Shown in pieces: positions 9,193-18,157 of a stretch of 64,000 bases of DNA. Positions within the stretch are counted from its first letter, which is position 1. Every line of letters starts with the position of its first letter. The DNA comes from Acinetobacter proteolyticus (GTDB lineage: Bacteria; Pseudomonadota; Gammaproteobacteria; Pseudomonadales; Moraxellaceae). The position numbers were made by a program, and so were the translations under genes. The stretch is taken from positions 128,531 to 192,530 of the forward strand of contig NZ_KB849177.1 in NCBI RefSeq assembly GCF_000367945.1, written 5' to 3'. The notes beneath the pieces are model-generated. The model was not told where the DNA came from. It did not search any database and saw nothing but the letters and a program-made list of their open reading frames with translations.

Positions 9193-10191
9193 TTGTTTAT
9201 TTAAGATCTGATTGACTGCTTCAGAATAATAAAATTTCTCTAAATACGTGCGGGCACGCTGCCGCAAATAACCTGTTGTAATGACTTGCTGTAAAACTGG
9301 TGAGAGCAGGTCGGTCAACTGATTTTGAATCAACTCTTCATCAATATTCAGGTCACGTAGTAAAAGATCAAAAGTGCGTTCCTGATTACGTGCATACCAT
9401 GCATAGACCCCATCATGTACTTGCTGTTTTAGATAAGGCGTTTGACGGATATGTTCCCAAATTTCATGTCCCATACCCACTGTCTTAGGTAAATCTTGTA
9501 CCTCGACATAATGACGCAAAACCGATAAAGGCATGAGCTTAATTTTATGCCAGAGGTTCGCCTGAAAATGATAAAGCTTGTCATCATTAAAGTGTTGATT
9601 TAACACTTTTTCACTCATTTGACTGATTTTTAAAATGTTCTTTTGTAAGTAGTGGTTAATCGTGTCATTTAGATTGGAATCGGTCACTGTTTCTAAAACA
9701 GATTTTCCCATTTTCATAAAATGTCCAACCCCAGGAACACGTTTTGACATGGAGTTATCCAGATAATCTTGGATTGAGTGTTGAATCAGTTGGGTAATTA
9801 ATGCAGAAAAAGCAGGGTTGTTGACCACTGTTTTAATTAGACGTTGCCGATGTCCACTCTTGCTTGCTACATACTGGGCGATTGAGTCAATGGTCAGGAC
9901 TGGAATGACCTGTTCAATCGTGGTTTGATCATTGATCGGATGAATCAAGGCAAAACGGATATGTTCCGCAATTTGTTCGATTAGAAATGCACTGGCAGGT
10001 GTAGCCAAAATCTGCTTTTCAATCAGCTCAAAGATTTGTTCAAACGACCAAAGATGTTGTAACTGTTGTAAGCGCAACCAATGATAGAACTGCTTAAACT
10101 CATGTTGAATGGTTTCTGCCTGTGCAAACTCATGTTCTAGAAAATCAAGTTGTGCATCAATCAGTTGTTCTATCATGGGTTGTTTCGACAT
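9187..10191 (-). CDS. Conserved hypothetical protein, 334 aa
   Basis: I do not recognise this protein. It has no signal peptide or membrane segment and looks almost wholly alpha-helical, rich in Gln, Leu and His (for example FEQIFELIEKQI and VLRHYVEVQDLP). A short Gly/Pro break (KRVPGVGHFMKMGK, ~170-183) separates N- and C-terminal helical halves. It is probably cytoplasmic. It lies 24 bp downstream of an alpha/beta hydrolase gene on the same strand and could be co-transcribed with it. Strong coding character and an intact frame support a real gene. Confidence 0.75.
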   Translation of the reverse strand: MSKQPMIEQLIDAQLDFLEHEFAQAETIQHEFKQFYHWLRLQQLQHLWSFEQIFELIEKQILATPASAFLIEQIAEHIRFALIHPINDQTTIEQVIPVLTIDSIAQYVASKSGHRQRLIKTVVNNPAFSALITQLIQHSIQDYLDNSMSKRVPGVGHFMKMGKSVLETVTDSNLNDTINHYLQKNILKISQMSEKVLNQHFNDDKLYHFQANLWHKIKLMPLSVLRHYVEVQDLPKTVGMGHEIWEHIRQTPYLKQQVHDGVYAWYARNQERTFDLLLRDLNIDEELIQNQLTDLLSPVLQQVITTGYLRQRARTYLEKFYYSEAVNQILNKQG

Positions 10192-10215
10192 AAAATCTCA
10201 AATCACTAATCAAAT

Positions 10216-11232
10216 TTAGGATGAAGGCGTTGTTGCTGGCTTTTGTGCCTGAATCTTACTAAGGAAAGGTAGATATTGCTGAACCACCAATTGATCTGCT
10301 TCCAAAATTGGCATATGTCCAACATTGTCCAAGATTACAGGTGCTTGTGCATTTTTCAGCAGTGATTTTAACTCAGGTGCAACTTCAACATTAATAATTT
10401 TATCTTGTTTACCCCATAAAATCAGGGTGGGCGCATCAATTGAGCGCGCCAATAAGGCAAATGAATCTGGTGTGTAGAGCTTATTCAATGCAATGATTTG
10501 ATCAACCATTTTTTGGGTTTGCTCAACCTGACCAATCATCATTTTCTCTTGTGCTTGGGCAATTTCCTTAGGAATGAATGGTGGTGTATGCATGGCTTGT
10601 TGCATCAAGAAGTTAAAGTCTCCTTTCTTGCTCACAATCATGTTTTTTACTTGGGTTGGATCTTTGAGATAAGGTGTGGTGGCAGATTTATATACCCCAG
10701 CCGCATCTATCAGGAATAAGCTCTTGGTTTCAAATGGATATTGACCTGCATACAGCATCGCAATTGAACCACCGAGTGAATGACCTGCCACATGGGCTGG
10801 ACCGGTGAGGTTTGCCGCTTCGACAAAACGACGTAATTTTTCAGTCACGTTAGGAACTGAATAATCAAAATCTTTTGGAACTTGTGTTTCACCACTGGCA
10901 GGTAAGTCTGGAATGACCACATGATAATTTGCAGTTAAGGCACGTGCAACGCGGTTCCAGTTATCGCGACTGCCTGCCAAACCATGAATCAAAATGACAA
11001 TCGGTTTACCTGCTTGACCACCTTCACTATATGACCAAGTAATATCCCCTACTTTTAAGGTTTTACTTTGTAAGCCTGCCCAAGCACGCTCTTGCTGCAG
11101 CAGGTTTTGGAAACTCATCTCAATTTCCGCAGCCTGTGTGGTGCTGATTGCAACTGTCGTCAAACTACATGCCAATAAAGCTGCCGTTAATGTCCTGCGG
11201 AAGGGCATTGCAAATTGGTTTTTTGTATTCAT
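10216..11232 (-). CDS. Exported alpha/beta-hydrolase (lipase/esterase-like)
   Basis: The 338-aa protein has an N-terminal signal sequence (cationic start, hydrophobic LTAALLACSLTTVAIS, cleavage near TQAAE ~35). It shows the alpha/beta-hydrolase fold: oxyanion region HGLAGSRDNW (83-92), nucleophile elbow GHSLGGS (Ser152), an acid-loop candidate LILWGKQDKI and the catalytic His in DNVGHMP. It is predicted to be a periplasmic or secreted serine hydrolase acting on esters. The substrate is not evident. It is followed 24 bp later by an unrecognised gene on the same strand. Confidence 0.85.
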   Translation of the reverse strand: MNTKNQFAMPFRRTLTAALLACSLTTVAISTTQAAEIEMSFQNLLQQERAWAGLQSKTLKVGDITWSYSEGGQAGKPIVILIHGLAGSRDNWNRVARALTANYHVVIPDLPASGETQVPKDFDYSVPNVTEKLRRFVEAANLTGPAHVAGHSLGGSIAMLYAGQYPFETKSLFLIDAAGVYKSATTPYLKDPTQVKNMIVSKKGDFNFLMQQAMHTPPFIPKEIAQAQEKMMIGQVEQTQKMVDQIIALNKLYTPDSFALLARSIDAPTLILWGKQDKIINVEVAPELKSLLKNAQAPVILDNVGHMPILEADQLVVQQYLPFLSKIQAQKPATTPSS

Positions 11233-11453
11233 TGTTCTGTCCTTGATCTATTTTTACGCCCATTGATTATTGGGGAAAGTGCTAAAGGAGTCATTTGCAT
11301 AATCTACAGCTGTATGGAAATTCTTGCCAATGAAATCATCAATTTTCCATTATTTTGCTGATTAAAAGATTAGCAAGCGTCCAGAGAGTTTTTATTTTTG
11401 TCAGTGACTTTCAAACAGGTGCACATTACACTATTTGCTCATGTCAACCATAG

Positions 11454-12080
11454 ATGGATTTAAGCATGCTCACTGCTCAAGAAGCCCTAGAACGTTTAAA
11501 AGCTGGTAATGCCCGTTTTGTAAAGGGAGAGGCAGTTCAACAAAAATTATTGTCTCACCAAGAACGTGCCGAAATGGCAAGTGAACAAAATCCTTTTGCA
11601 ATTGTTTTAGGTTGTTCTGATTCCCGAGTACCGGCGGAAATGGTGTTTGACCAAGGTTTAGGTGACTTGTTCGTGATTCGTGTCGCAGGCAATATTGTTG
11701 CGCCATCACAAGTGGGGAGTGTTGAATTTGCGGCAGAGCGTTATGATTGTGCTGTCGTGGTAGTGTTAGGTCATAGTCACTGTGGTGCGATCCAAGCGAC
11801 GATTGATACCTTGATGAACCCTCAGCAACCGCCATCATCAAATTTGATGTCGATTGTTAATCGGGTACGTCCTTCGGTTGAAATCTTGATGCAAACAGAT
11901 TTAAAAAATGATTTGAAAAAACTGTCAGCTCATGCGGTTCGTTCCAATGTATTTGCTTCAGTGAATCAATTACGTCATGGTTCGGCGGTGTTGGAAAGTC
12001 TGATCGAGAAAGGCAAAATGATTGTAGTAGGCGCTGAATATTCACTGGAAACAGGTGAAGTCAGTTTCTTCGATTTTTAA
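11454..12080 (+). CDS. Beta-class carbonic anhydrase
   Basis: The 208-aa protein carries the beta-carbonic anhydrase zinc site: Cys54 and Asp56 in CSDSRVP, then His107 and Cys110 in GHSHCGAI. It interconverts CO2 and bicarbonate in the cytoplasm. ATG 11454 is used; ATG 11466 is an alternative that would drop only MDLS, and neither has a strong ribosome-binding site. A strong hairpin follows the stop. The ~220 bp upstream are shared with the divergent hydrolase gene and should hold both promoters. Confidence 0.93.
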   Translation: MDLSMLTAQEALERLKAGNARFVKGEAVQQKLLSHQERAEMASEQNPFAIVLGCSDSRVPAEMVFDQGLGDLFVIRVAGNIVAPSQVGSVEFAAERYDCAVVVVLGHSHCGAIQATIDTLMNPQQPPSSNLMSIVNRVRPSVEILMQTDLKNDLKKLSAHAVRSNVFASVNQLRHGSAVLESLIEKGKMIVVGAEYSLETGEVSFFDF

Positions 12081-12085
12081 AGCAG

Positions 12086-12109
12086 ATGGCGAGTTGAAAA
12101 ACTCGCCAT
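12086..12109 (+). terminator. Terminator after carbonic anhydrase gene
   Basis: This is a perfect 10-bp stem, ATGGCGAGTT with AACTCGCCAT, closed by a GAAA tetraloop and followed by a T-rich tail (TATTTTAT). Confidence 0.8.
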
Positions 12110-12178
12110 TATTTTATCGTTCATGCTTTATCCTTGATTGATAAAATTTGGATATTTCAATAAAAGAGTAGCTCCACT

Positions 12179-12619
12179 ATGAAGATTATGCCGATATCTG
12201 AATCACAATTATCAGATTGGCTAGTATTGAGATGCTTACTCTGGCCTGATCATGAGGAACAGCATTTACAGGAAATGCGTCAACTGATCACACAGGCACA
12301 TTGCTTACAATTATTGGCTTATACCGACACCCAACAAGCAATTGCCATGCTGGAAGCTTCAATTCGATATGAATATGTGAATGGCACACAGACATCACCT
12401 GTGGCTTTTCTTGAAGGGATTTATGTATTGCCTGAATATCGCCGTTCAGGTATCGCAACGGGTTTGGTTCAGCATGTCGAAATCTGGGCCAAACAGTTTT
12501 CATGCACAGAGTTTGCCTCAGATGCAGCGCTGGATAATCAGATCACCCATGCAATGCATCAAGCACTCGGTTTTCAAGAAACTGAACGTGTGGTGTATTT
12601 TAAGAAAAATATTGGCTAA
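12179..12619 (+). CDS. aac(6')-I: Aminoglycoside 6'-N-acetyltransferase, AAC(6')-I family of Acinetobacter
   Basis: The 146-aa GNAT protein has acetyl-CoA motif A at EGIYVLPEYRRSGIATGLV (residues 79-97; RRSGIA is the pyrophosphate loop). The blocks AIAMLEASIRYEYVNGT and EFASDAALDNQITHAMHQALGF match my memory of the chromosomal AAC(6')-Ig/-Ij/-Ih group of Acinetobacter species. Those enzymes acetylate the 6' amino group of tobramycin, kanamycin and amikacin. It is a single gene between housekeeping genes, with no integron attC site or insertion sequence nearby, so it looks intrinsic rather than acquired. The exact allele and resistance spectrum cannot be told without comparison. Confidence 0.88.
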   Translation: MKIMPISESQLSDWLVLRCLLWPDHEEQHLQEMRQLITQAHCLQLLAYTDTQQAIAMLEASIRYEYVNGTQTSPVAFLEGIYVLPEYRRSGIATGLVQHVEIWAKQFSCTEFASDAALDNQITHAMHQALGFQETERVVYFKKNIG

Positions 12620-12644
12620 GCAGCTTGAGTGACTCAACTGGTGC

Positions 12645-13274
12645 TTATAAGGCGCCTTTGATATAGGGATAAGCCACATTCAGCATAATCGGTTGTGCTT
12701 TGGCATTGGGATGGATTTGGTCATTCTGAATTAAATGTTTCTGCCCAGCCACACCCTCAAGGAAGAACGGCAAGAGTTTGACTTTATATTGCTGGCTTAC
12801 AATTTTGTAATTATTTTCAAAAGCCGTGCTATAGGCTGTCCCATAATTCGGTGGTATTTTCATACCAAACAGTAAAACATTGGCTTTCTGTTTTTGGCTC
12901 AGTTGTACCAATTGAGCAAGGTTCTTTTGAATCATTTGTGGTGGTTGACCACGTAAGCCATCATTGCCGCCAAGCTCAATGACCACAATTTCAGGCTTGT
13001 AAGTTTGTAATAACTTCGGAAGTCTTGCCAATGCACCGCTGGTGGTTTCACCGCTGACACTTGCATTGACCACTTTGTGTTGTTTCGGATACTGTTGGTC
13101 TAGGCGTTGTTGTAATAATTGCACCCAGCCTTGTTTTACATCGATGCCATAACCTGCGCTCAGGCTATCACCCAAAATTAAAATAGTCTTTGCTGAAACC
13201 AGTGTTGGGATCAAGCCAATGGTGATGATTCCAAGCGTTTTTGATAGTGACCAGATAAATTTAGATTTTTGCAT
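12645..13274 (-). CDS. tesA: GDSL-type arylesterase / lysophospholipase-thioesterase (TesA-like)
   Basis: The 209-aa protein has an N-terminal signal (cleavage near VSA, 28) and the SGNH/GDSL motif ILILGDSLSAGYG (nucleophile Ser37). It also has the GGNDGLRG block III and a C-terminal DQIHPNAKAQ supplying the Asp/His. It is predicted to be a periplasmic esterase/thioesterase/lysophospholipase. It is divergent from ybbA with ~36 bp between starts, the same arrangement as tesA/ybbAP of E. coli. This supports a link to envelope lipid turnover. Confidence 0.92.
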   Translation of the reverse strand: MQKSKFIWSLSKTLGIITIGLIPTLVSAKTILILGDSLSAGYGIDVKQGWVQLLQQRLDQQYPKQHKVVNASVSGETTSGALARLPKLLQTYKPEIVVIELGGNDGLRGQPPQMIQKNLAQLVQLSQKQKANVLLFGMKIPPNYGTAYSTAFENNYKIVSQQYKVKLLPFFLEGVAGQKHLIQNDQIHPNAKAQPIMLNVAYPYIKGAL

Positions 13275-13310
13275 CGTATTTCAAATTTGTCCTAAAGGAT
13301 ACGTGACATC

Positions 13311-14015
13311 ATGCCACAACCGATTATCTCTGCCCAAAAAGTTACACAAAACATTCAAATCAATCAGCAAAGTCTGAGCATTTTAAAAGATATAAATTTA
13401 GACATCTATCAAGGTGAACAGATTGCCATTACTGGCCGTTCTGGCTCGGGAAAATCAACCTTATTAGGTATTCTCGCGACATTGGATCGACCGAGTCTGG
13501 GCGAGTTATGGGTCTGTGGAGAAGCAGTTCATACGCTTACTGAAGAACAACGTGCCCGAGTCCGTTTAGAAAATATTGGCTTTGTCTTTCAATCTTTTCA
13601 GTTGTTGCCGCAGTTAAGCGCATTGGAAAATGTGATGTTGCCGTTACGTTTGCAACCCGATTTTAATTTCAAGCAGGCAGAACAAAAAGCCTTGGCATGG
13701 TTGGAACGGGTCGGACTGATTCGACAAGCGCAGCAAACACCGAAAGTGCTTTCAGGCGGAGAGCAACAACGTGTTGCGATTGCACGGGCGTTAATTGCAG
13801 AGCCAAAAATCATTTTTGCAGATGAACCCACAGGGAATCTGGATGGACAAACTGCGGAAGAGGTAGAGCAACTGTTATTTGATTTAAATCAAGAACTCGG
13901 TACCACCTTAGTGTTGGTCACCCATGATCAAAACTTGGCTGCACTTTGCCAACGCCATGTCAAACTCGCCGATGGTCAAATTCGGGAAATCGTCAAGTTG
14001 CAGGAGGGGGTATGA
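13311..14015 (+). CDS. ybbA: ABC transporter ATP-binding protein YbbA
   Basis: The 234-aa ATPase of the LolD/MacB-like family has Walker [10 protein letters not shown] (42-50), Q-loop VFQSFQLLP, signature LSGGEQQR and Walker [14 protein letters not shown], followed by the H-loop THD. It powers the YbbP permease, whose start overlaps its stop (ATGA 14012-14015). The pair is divergent from tesA. The substrate is thought to be an envelope lipid or hydrophobic compound; nothing in the sequence fixes it. Confidence 0.92.
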   Translation: MPQPIISAQKVTQNIQINQQSLSILKDINLDIYQGEQIAITGRSGSGKSTLLGILATLDRPSLGELWVCGEAVHTLTEEQRARVRLENIGFVFQSFQLLPQLSALENVMLPLRLQPDFNFKQAEQKALAWLERVGLIRQAQQTPKVLSGGEQQRVAIARALIAEPKIIFADEPTGNLDGQTAEEVEQLLFDLNQELGTTLVLVTHDQNLAALCQRHVKLADGQIREIVKLQEGV

Positions 14016-16495
14016 GCTCAGTCCTGAAACCCTTACTGTTACAAAGTTTTCGTACTGGGGGCTTATATCTGCTGATTATTGCCTTGTCTTTGGCAATCAG
14101 TGCCACTACGGCGCTCAAGTTTAGTAATACCCAAGTACAAAATGCAGTGGCATTACAAGCTGCTGAAATGTTGGGTGGTGATTTAGTCCTATCAGACAAG
14201 GACCCTATTCAGCCGAATTGGCTGCAACAGGCAGATGAATTGAAGTTAAAGCAGGCTCCTGTGACCGTATTTAGCTCAATGGCACATACCCAAGATCAAT
14301 TTGTGATGGTGAATGTCAAAGCGGTAGATGCAAATTTTCCCTTACGTGGTCAGTTGGTGATTCAACCCAAAGCACAGGCGATACAACCAGGAGAAGTTTG
14401 GTTAAGTCAGCGAGCAATGGATTTATTACATGCAAAAATGGGGGAGCCATTGGCAATTGCCGATGCTCAGTTTAAAGTCACGGGCATTATTGAACGTGAT
14501 TCTAATCAAGAGACTGGATTTTCAGGGTTTTCTCCGACGGTGATTATTCACCAAGCTGATATTGCTAAAACCAATGCAGTTCAGGTCGGAAGCCGAATTG
14601 AATATCGACTGCTGCTTGCGGGTGAGCCTGAGTCAATCAAGGCCTATAAAAAGATTTTTAAACAATCTCAAAAAGATGAACAAGACACCGAACAGCAGGT
14701 AGATCAACAACTTGAAGGTGAGCAAAGCTCACTAAAACTCAGAGATGCCAGTCAATCCAATACTCGTTTAATGAAGCCGATTGAAAATCTGGATACCTTC
14801 TTGCAGCTGGCCAACCTATTGACCATTTTACTGTGTGGGATCGCGATTGCCCTAACTAGTCAGCGTTATGTACAACAGAACCAAGATCATATTGCTTTGA
14901 TGCGATGTTTGGGTGCCAGTAAGCGACAAATTTTATTGGCCTATATTGCCTTGCTTGGAATCGTCAGTGCTTTGTCGATTGTGTTAGGAAGCTTGATTGG
15001 GATTGCTTTGGGTTATGGTTTATTGCAACTGATGTTGCAATTGATTCCGCAACTGCAATTGAGCTTTGCAGTCATCGATCTGCTTTATGCCTTGCCGATT
15101 GCGATTTTTACCAGTGTGATGGTGTTGATTGGCTTTATTTTGCCAAGTATTTGGGAGTTATTAAACACACCACCGATTCGGGTGATTCGCCAACAGGAGC
15201 GTTCACGGAAGTCTTATGTGGCAATGTTTGCGATTGGTATTGTCAGCTTGGTTCTGTTCAGTTTGGTGCTGAGTGATAATCTACAGTTGAGCTTGTTGGT
15301 ACTCAGCGCAATCTTACTGCTTTGCTCAATGATGTATGGGGTGATTTGGCTGCTACTCAAAGCGATTAAACAACTGAAACATCCTCTAGCGGCTTATGTA
15401 CGGATTCCACATCAAACCGCTTTGCAGATCACTGCACTGGCTTTAGGCCTGAGTTTGATTACGGTATTGAGTGTATTAAGAACGGATTTGCTGCAACGCT
15501 GGCAACAGCAATTGCCTGTGGGCACGCCGAACCAATTTGTCTATGGTTTGCCGCCGTTTGATATGCCTCAGTTTAAGCAACAGATTGAGCAAAATGGTTG
15601 GCAATCAACGCCACTGTATCCCAATATTCGCGGACGTTTACTGGCTAAAAATGGACATGCGTTCGCGCCTGAATTGGTCAAGCAAAACAACTCATTACGT
15701 CGTGAGCTCAATCTGACTCAAGCCAGTCTTTATCCTAAAGACAATGTGATTACCCAAGGGGTTGCAAACTTTAGCAAAGCAGGGCAAGTGTCGGTTGAAG
15801 AAAAAACCGCACACGAGCTTGGCATTCAAATCGGCGATCAACTCAGTTTTAGTTTGCCTGAAGGAACCTTAGAAGCCACGGTAGTGAACTTACGTAGCGT
15901 CGAATGGGAAAGCTTTAGTCCGAACTTTTTCTTCATCTTCTCACCCGAAACGATGGATGAAAACGCGGGCAGTTATTTAGGCAGCTTCTATCTGCCACCT
16001 GCCGATCAGCCGAAAATGGTGCAACTGATTCAGCAATTTTCCAATACAGTCTTTATTGATGTCGGACGGATTCTGGATGAAATTAAACGCTTAGTGAATG
16101 TGCTGGTACAGATTGTCACGGTACTCGCTGCATTAGTTGGCTTCTCTGGTGTATTGGTACTGATTGCATGTTTAAATGTGCTGATGGATGAGCGTCGTAA
16201 AGAAGTTGCGTTGCTACGTTCATTTGGCGTTGCCAAGAATAAGCTCAAACGGATGCTCAGTCTTGAGATCGGTTTTATTGGATTAATGTCAGGTGTGGTG
16301 GCGTGTTTGTTTGCAGAAGTGATTAGTGCGATTGCCAGTCACAGGATGCAAATGGCCGTGCAATGGCATCCTGAAATTTGGTTGATCTTACCGCTGAGCA
16401 TGATGATCATTTGTACTTTAATCGGTCGTTATCGGCTGAGCTATTTATGTGATATTCCACCCTTACAAAGTTTAAGAGAAATGAATCAGTCTTAG
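14012..16495 (+). CDS. ybbP: ABC transporter permease YbbP (FtsX/MacB-type)
   Basis: The 827-aa permease has an N-terminal membrane segment, a large periplasmic region, then a block of FtsX-domain helices (~residues 260-390), further helices, a second periplasmic domain and a C-terminal FtsX block. This duplicated architecture is typical of YbbP. I start at ATG 14012 because AGGAGG lies 4-10 nt upstream and the ATG overlaps the ybbA stop; the frame stays open further left inside ybbA. Its stop overlaps by 4 bp the tail of the convergent rhomboid gene. Confidence 0.9.
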   Translation: MSSVLKPLLLQSFRTGGLYLLIIALSLAISATTALKFSNTQVQNAVALQAAEMLGGDLVLSDKDPIQPNWLQQADELKLKQAPVTVFSSMAHTQDQFVMVNVKAVDANFPLRGQLVIQPKAQAIQPGEVWLSQRAMDLLHAKMGEPLAIADAQFKVTGIIERDSNQETGFSGFSPTVIIHQADIAKTNAVQVGSRIEYRLLLAGEPESIKAYKKIFKQSQKDEQDTEQQVDQQLEGEQSSLKLRDASQSNTRLMKPIENLDTFLQLANLLTILLCGIAIALTSQRYVQQNQDHIALMRCLGASKRQILLAYIALLGIVSALSIVLGSLIGIALGYGLLQLMLQLIPQLQLSFAVIDLLYALPIAIFTSVMVLIGFILPSIWELLNTPPIRVIRQQERSRKSYVAMFAIGIVSLVLFSLVLSDNLQLSLLVLSAILLLCSMMYGVIWLLLKAIKQLKHPLAAYVRIPHQTALQITALALGLSLITVLSVLRTDLLQRWQQQLPVGTPNQFVYGLPPFDMPQFKQQIEQNGWQSTPLYPNIRGRLLAKNGHAFAPELVKQNNSLRRELNLTQASLYPKDNVITQGVANFSKAGQVSVEEKTAHELGIQIGDQLSFSLPEGTLEATVVNLRSVEWESFSPNFFFIFSPETMDENAGSYLGSFYLPPADQPKMVQLIQQFSNTVFIDVGRILDEIKRLVNVLVQIVTVLAALVGFSGVLVLIACLNVLMDERRKEVALLRSFGVAKNKLKRMLSLEIGFIGLMSGVVACLFAEVISAIASHRMQMAVQWHPEIWLILPLSMMIICTLIGRYRLSYLCDIPPLQSLREMNQS

Positions 16496-17298
16496 ACGTT
16501 TAACTGGTTCTGGCGCAGGATCTCATGCCATAAAGGGTTGAGTCCTGTGCTTAACACTGTGCAATACCAATAAAATGCAGCAAGTAACAGTAATCCGACA
16601 CTTAAAGCGATGATCTGGAATAAACCTTTGTTTTGAGTTTTTTGACTGAAATACCATGTCGCAGCTAATAAAGCTCCCATGATCATACCGCCGATATGAG
16701 CAGCATTATTAATGCCTGAAACAGTAAAACCAAAGACTAAGTTAATCCCCATAATCATCAGTAATGATTTCTTATCGAGCCAGAAACGTTGCTGTGGCAA
16801 GGGAGGAAATAAAGATATGATGGTCAGTGCCGCACCAAGACCCATCACTGCACCAGATGCACCCGCACTGATGCGTGGTAGGAGATTCGGGTCAAAGTGT
16901 TGTAGCAGTTCATAGCCATCACGAATGCTCAAATAGCTCGACAGTACACTGCCCATTAAACCAGCTAGAAAATACAGGCCAATATAGTAGCTGCGACCAA
17001 ATAGCTGTTCGGACACACTTCCGAAAATATACAGTGCCCACATATTTAGCATTAAATGAATCATGCCAAAGTGAAAAAACATACTACTGAATAAGCGTTC
17101 AGGTTCAGATGTAAAGGTGAGTGGGGTAAAATCTGCACCCCAAGCGATTGCATCTACTGGGGCAGGGTCGGTAATATTCACCCCTGAAAGAATTTGCCAG
17201 CCAAATAATCCGACATTGACTGCGATTAATAGCGCAGTAAACCACCATGTTTGTATTTGCAATTTTTGATTAATTTGTGGTGGAGTCGTTTCAGTCAT
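16492..17298 (-). CDS. Rhomboid-family intramembrane serine protease (second copy)
   Basis: The 268-aa membrane protein has a cytoplasmic N-terminus and six to seven hydrophobic segments. Rhomboid motifs are MFFHFGMIHLMLNMWALYIFG, GASGAVMG (Ser148) and AAHIGG (His201), so it should be active. It is larger than the rhomboid at 5508-6125, and the extra ~50 N-terminal residues include a periplasmic loop (NITDPAPVDAIAWG). It is convergent with ybbP, sharing 4 bp at the stops. Substrate unknown. Confidence 0.9.
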   Translation of the reverse strand: MTETTPPQINQKLQIQTWWFTALLIAVNVGLFGWQILSGVNITDPAPVDAIAWGADFTPLTFTSEPERLFSSMFFHFGMIHLMLNMWALYIFGSVSEQLFGRSYYIGLYFLAGLMGSVLSSYLSIRDGYELLQHFDPNLLPRISAGASGAVMGLGAALTIISLFPPLPQQRFWLDKKSLLMIMGINLVFGFTVSGINNAAHIGGMIMGALLAATWYFSQKTQNKGLFQIIALSVGLLLLAAFYWYCTVLSTGLNPLWHEILRQNQLNV

Positions 17299-17370
17299 GT
17301 GTTTACGCTAGTTATTGATATAAAAAATAGCTTAGCATGAATTTGTTGCACGATGGAGTGATGCATTTTA

Positions 17371-18045
17371 ATGAAAGCTTTTTTAGCACGCGTAGTAATG
17401 TTGATTATCGGCGTCATTCTACTGATTCAGCTATGGATCTTTGGTAGTTTGGTTTGGTGGCGTACCCATCCTGTTGAAACAACAATGTTTATGCGTGCAG
17501 ATTATCTAACTGACTTTAAGCCGATCAAACAGGAATGGCGCGATTACGATGAAATTAGTGATAATTTCAAACGCGCAATTTTAGCGGGTGAAGATGCCAA
17601 GTTTATCCATCATCATGGTTTTGACTGGGCTGGAATTCAATTTGCATTAGAACGAAATAGTGAAAAAGGTGAGTTAGTTGCGGGTGGATCAACCGTTTCG
17701 CAACAGCTGGCTAAAAATTTATTTCTTTATAATCAGCGCTCATTCATCCGAAAGGGCCAAGAAGCAATTGCCACATGGATGATGGAGCGGATGTGGTCAA
17801 AACGCCGTATTTTAGAAGTGTATATGAACTCGGTTGAATTCGGTCAGAATATCTATGGCGTTGAGGCGGCGGCGCAATTCTATTATGGCAAAAGTTCAAA
17901 AAGTTTAAGCCGAGAACAAGCAGCGTTCTTGGCGGCATTATTGCCAAATCCGAAGTATTATCAAGACAATCGCAATGATCGCAAGCTTCAATTTCGTAAA
18001 CGTGTCATTTTGAAATATATGAATGCGATACAAATTCCACAATAA
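17371..18045 (+). CDS. mtgA: Monofunctional peptidoglycan transglycosylase MtgA
   Basis: The 224-aa protein has one N-terminal membrane anchor ([23 protein letters not shown]) and a GT51 domain. Motif 1 is [16 protein letters not shown] with the catalytic Glu, motif 2 is [13 protein letters not shown], then [15 protein letters not shown]. It polymerises glycan strands from lipid II on the periplasmic face of the inner membrane, without a transpeptidase domain. It is followed by a strong terminator. Confidence 0.95.
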   Translation: MKAFLARVVMLIIGVILLIQLWIFGSLVWWRTHPVETTMFMRADYLTDFKPIKQEWRDYDEISDNFKRAILAGEDAKFIHHHGFDWAGIQFALERNSEKGELVAGGSTVSQQLAKNLFLYNQRSFIRKGQEAIATWMMERMWSKRRILEVYMNSVEFGQNIYGVEAAAQFYYGKSSKSLSREQAAFLAALLPNPKYYQDNRNDRKLQFRKRVILKYMNAIQIPQ

Positions 18046-18060
18046 TCCAAAAAAATTTAA

Positions 18061-18087
18061 AAAAGCCCAATATTTTTGGGCTTTTTT
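18061..18087 (+). terminator. Terminator after mtgA
   Basis: AAAAGCCCAA pairs with TTGGGCTTTT around a short loop and runs into a T tract. Confidence 0.88.
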
Positions 18088-18157
18088 ACCAAATTGACAT
18101 AATTTTGCAGCATACTTAAATCATCACTTGATGAATGATAATGCGACAAGGTTCAGT

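Noticed and set aside
12179..12619. An acquired resistance gene cassette (integron or insertion-sequence linked)
   Set aside because: No attC-like site, integrase or insertion-sequence end is visible on either side; the flanks are ordinary chromosomal genes.
12381..12632. An 83-codon frame overlapping the acetyltransferase gene in another frame
   Set aside because: It lies inside the clear AAC(6')-I gene, has no ribosome site and its product has no domain.
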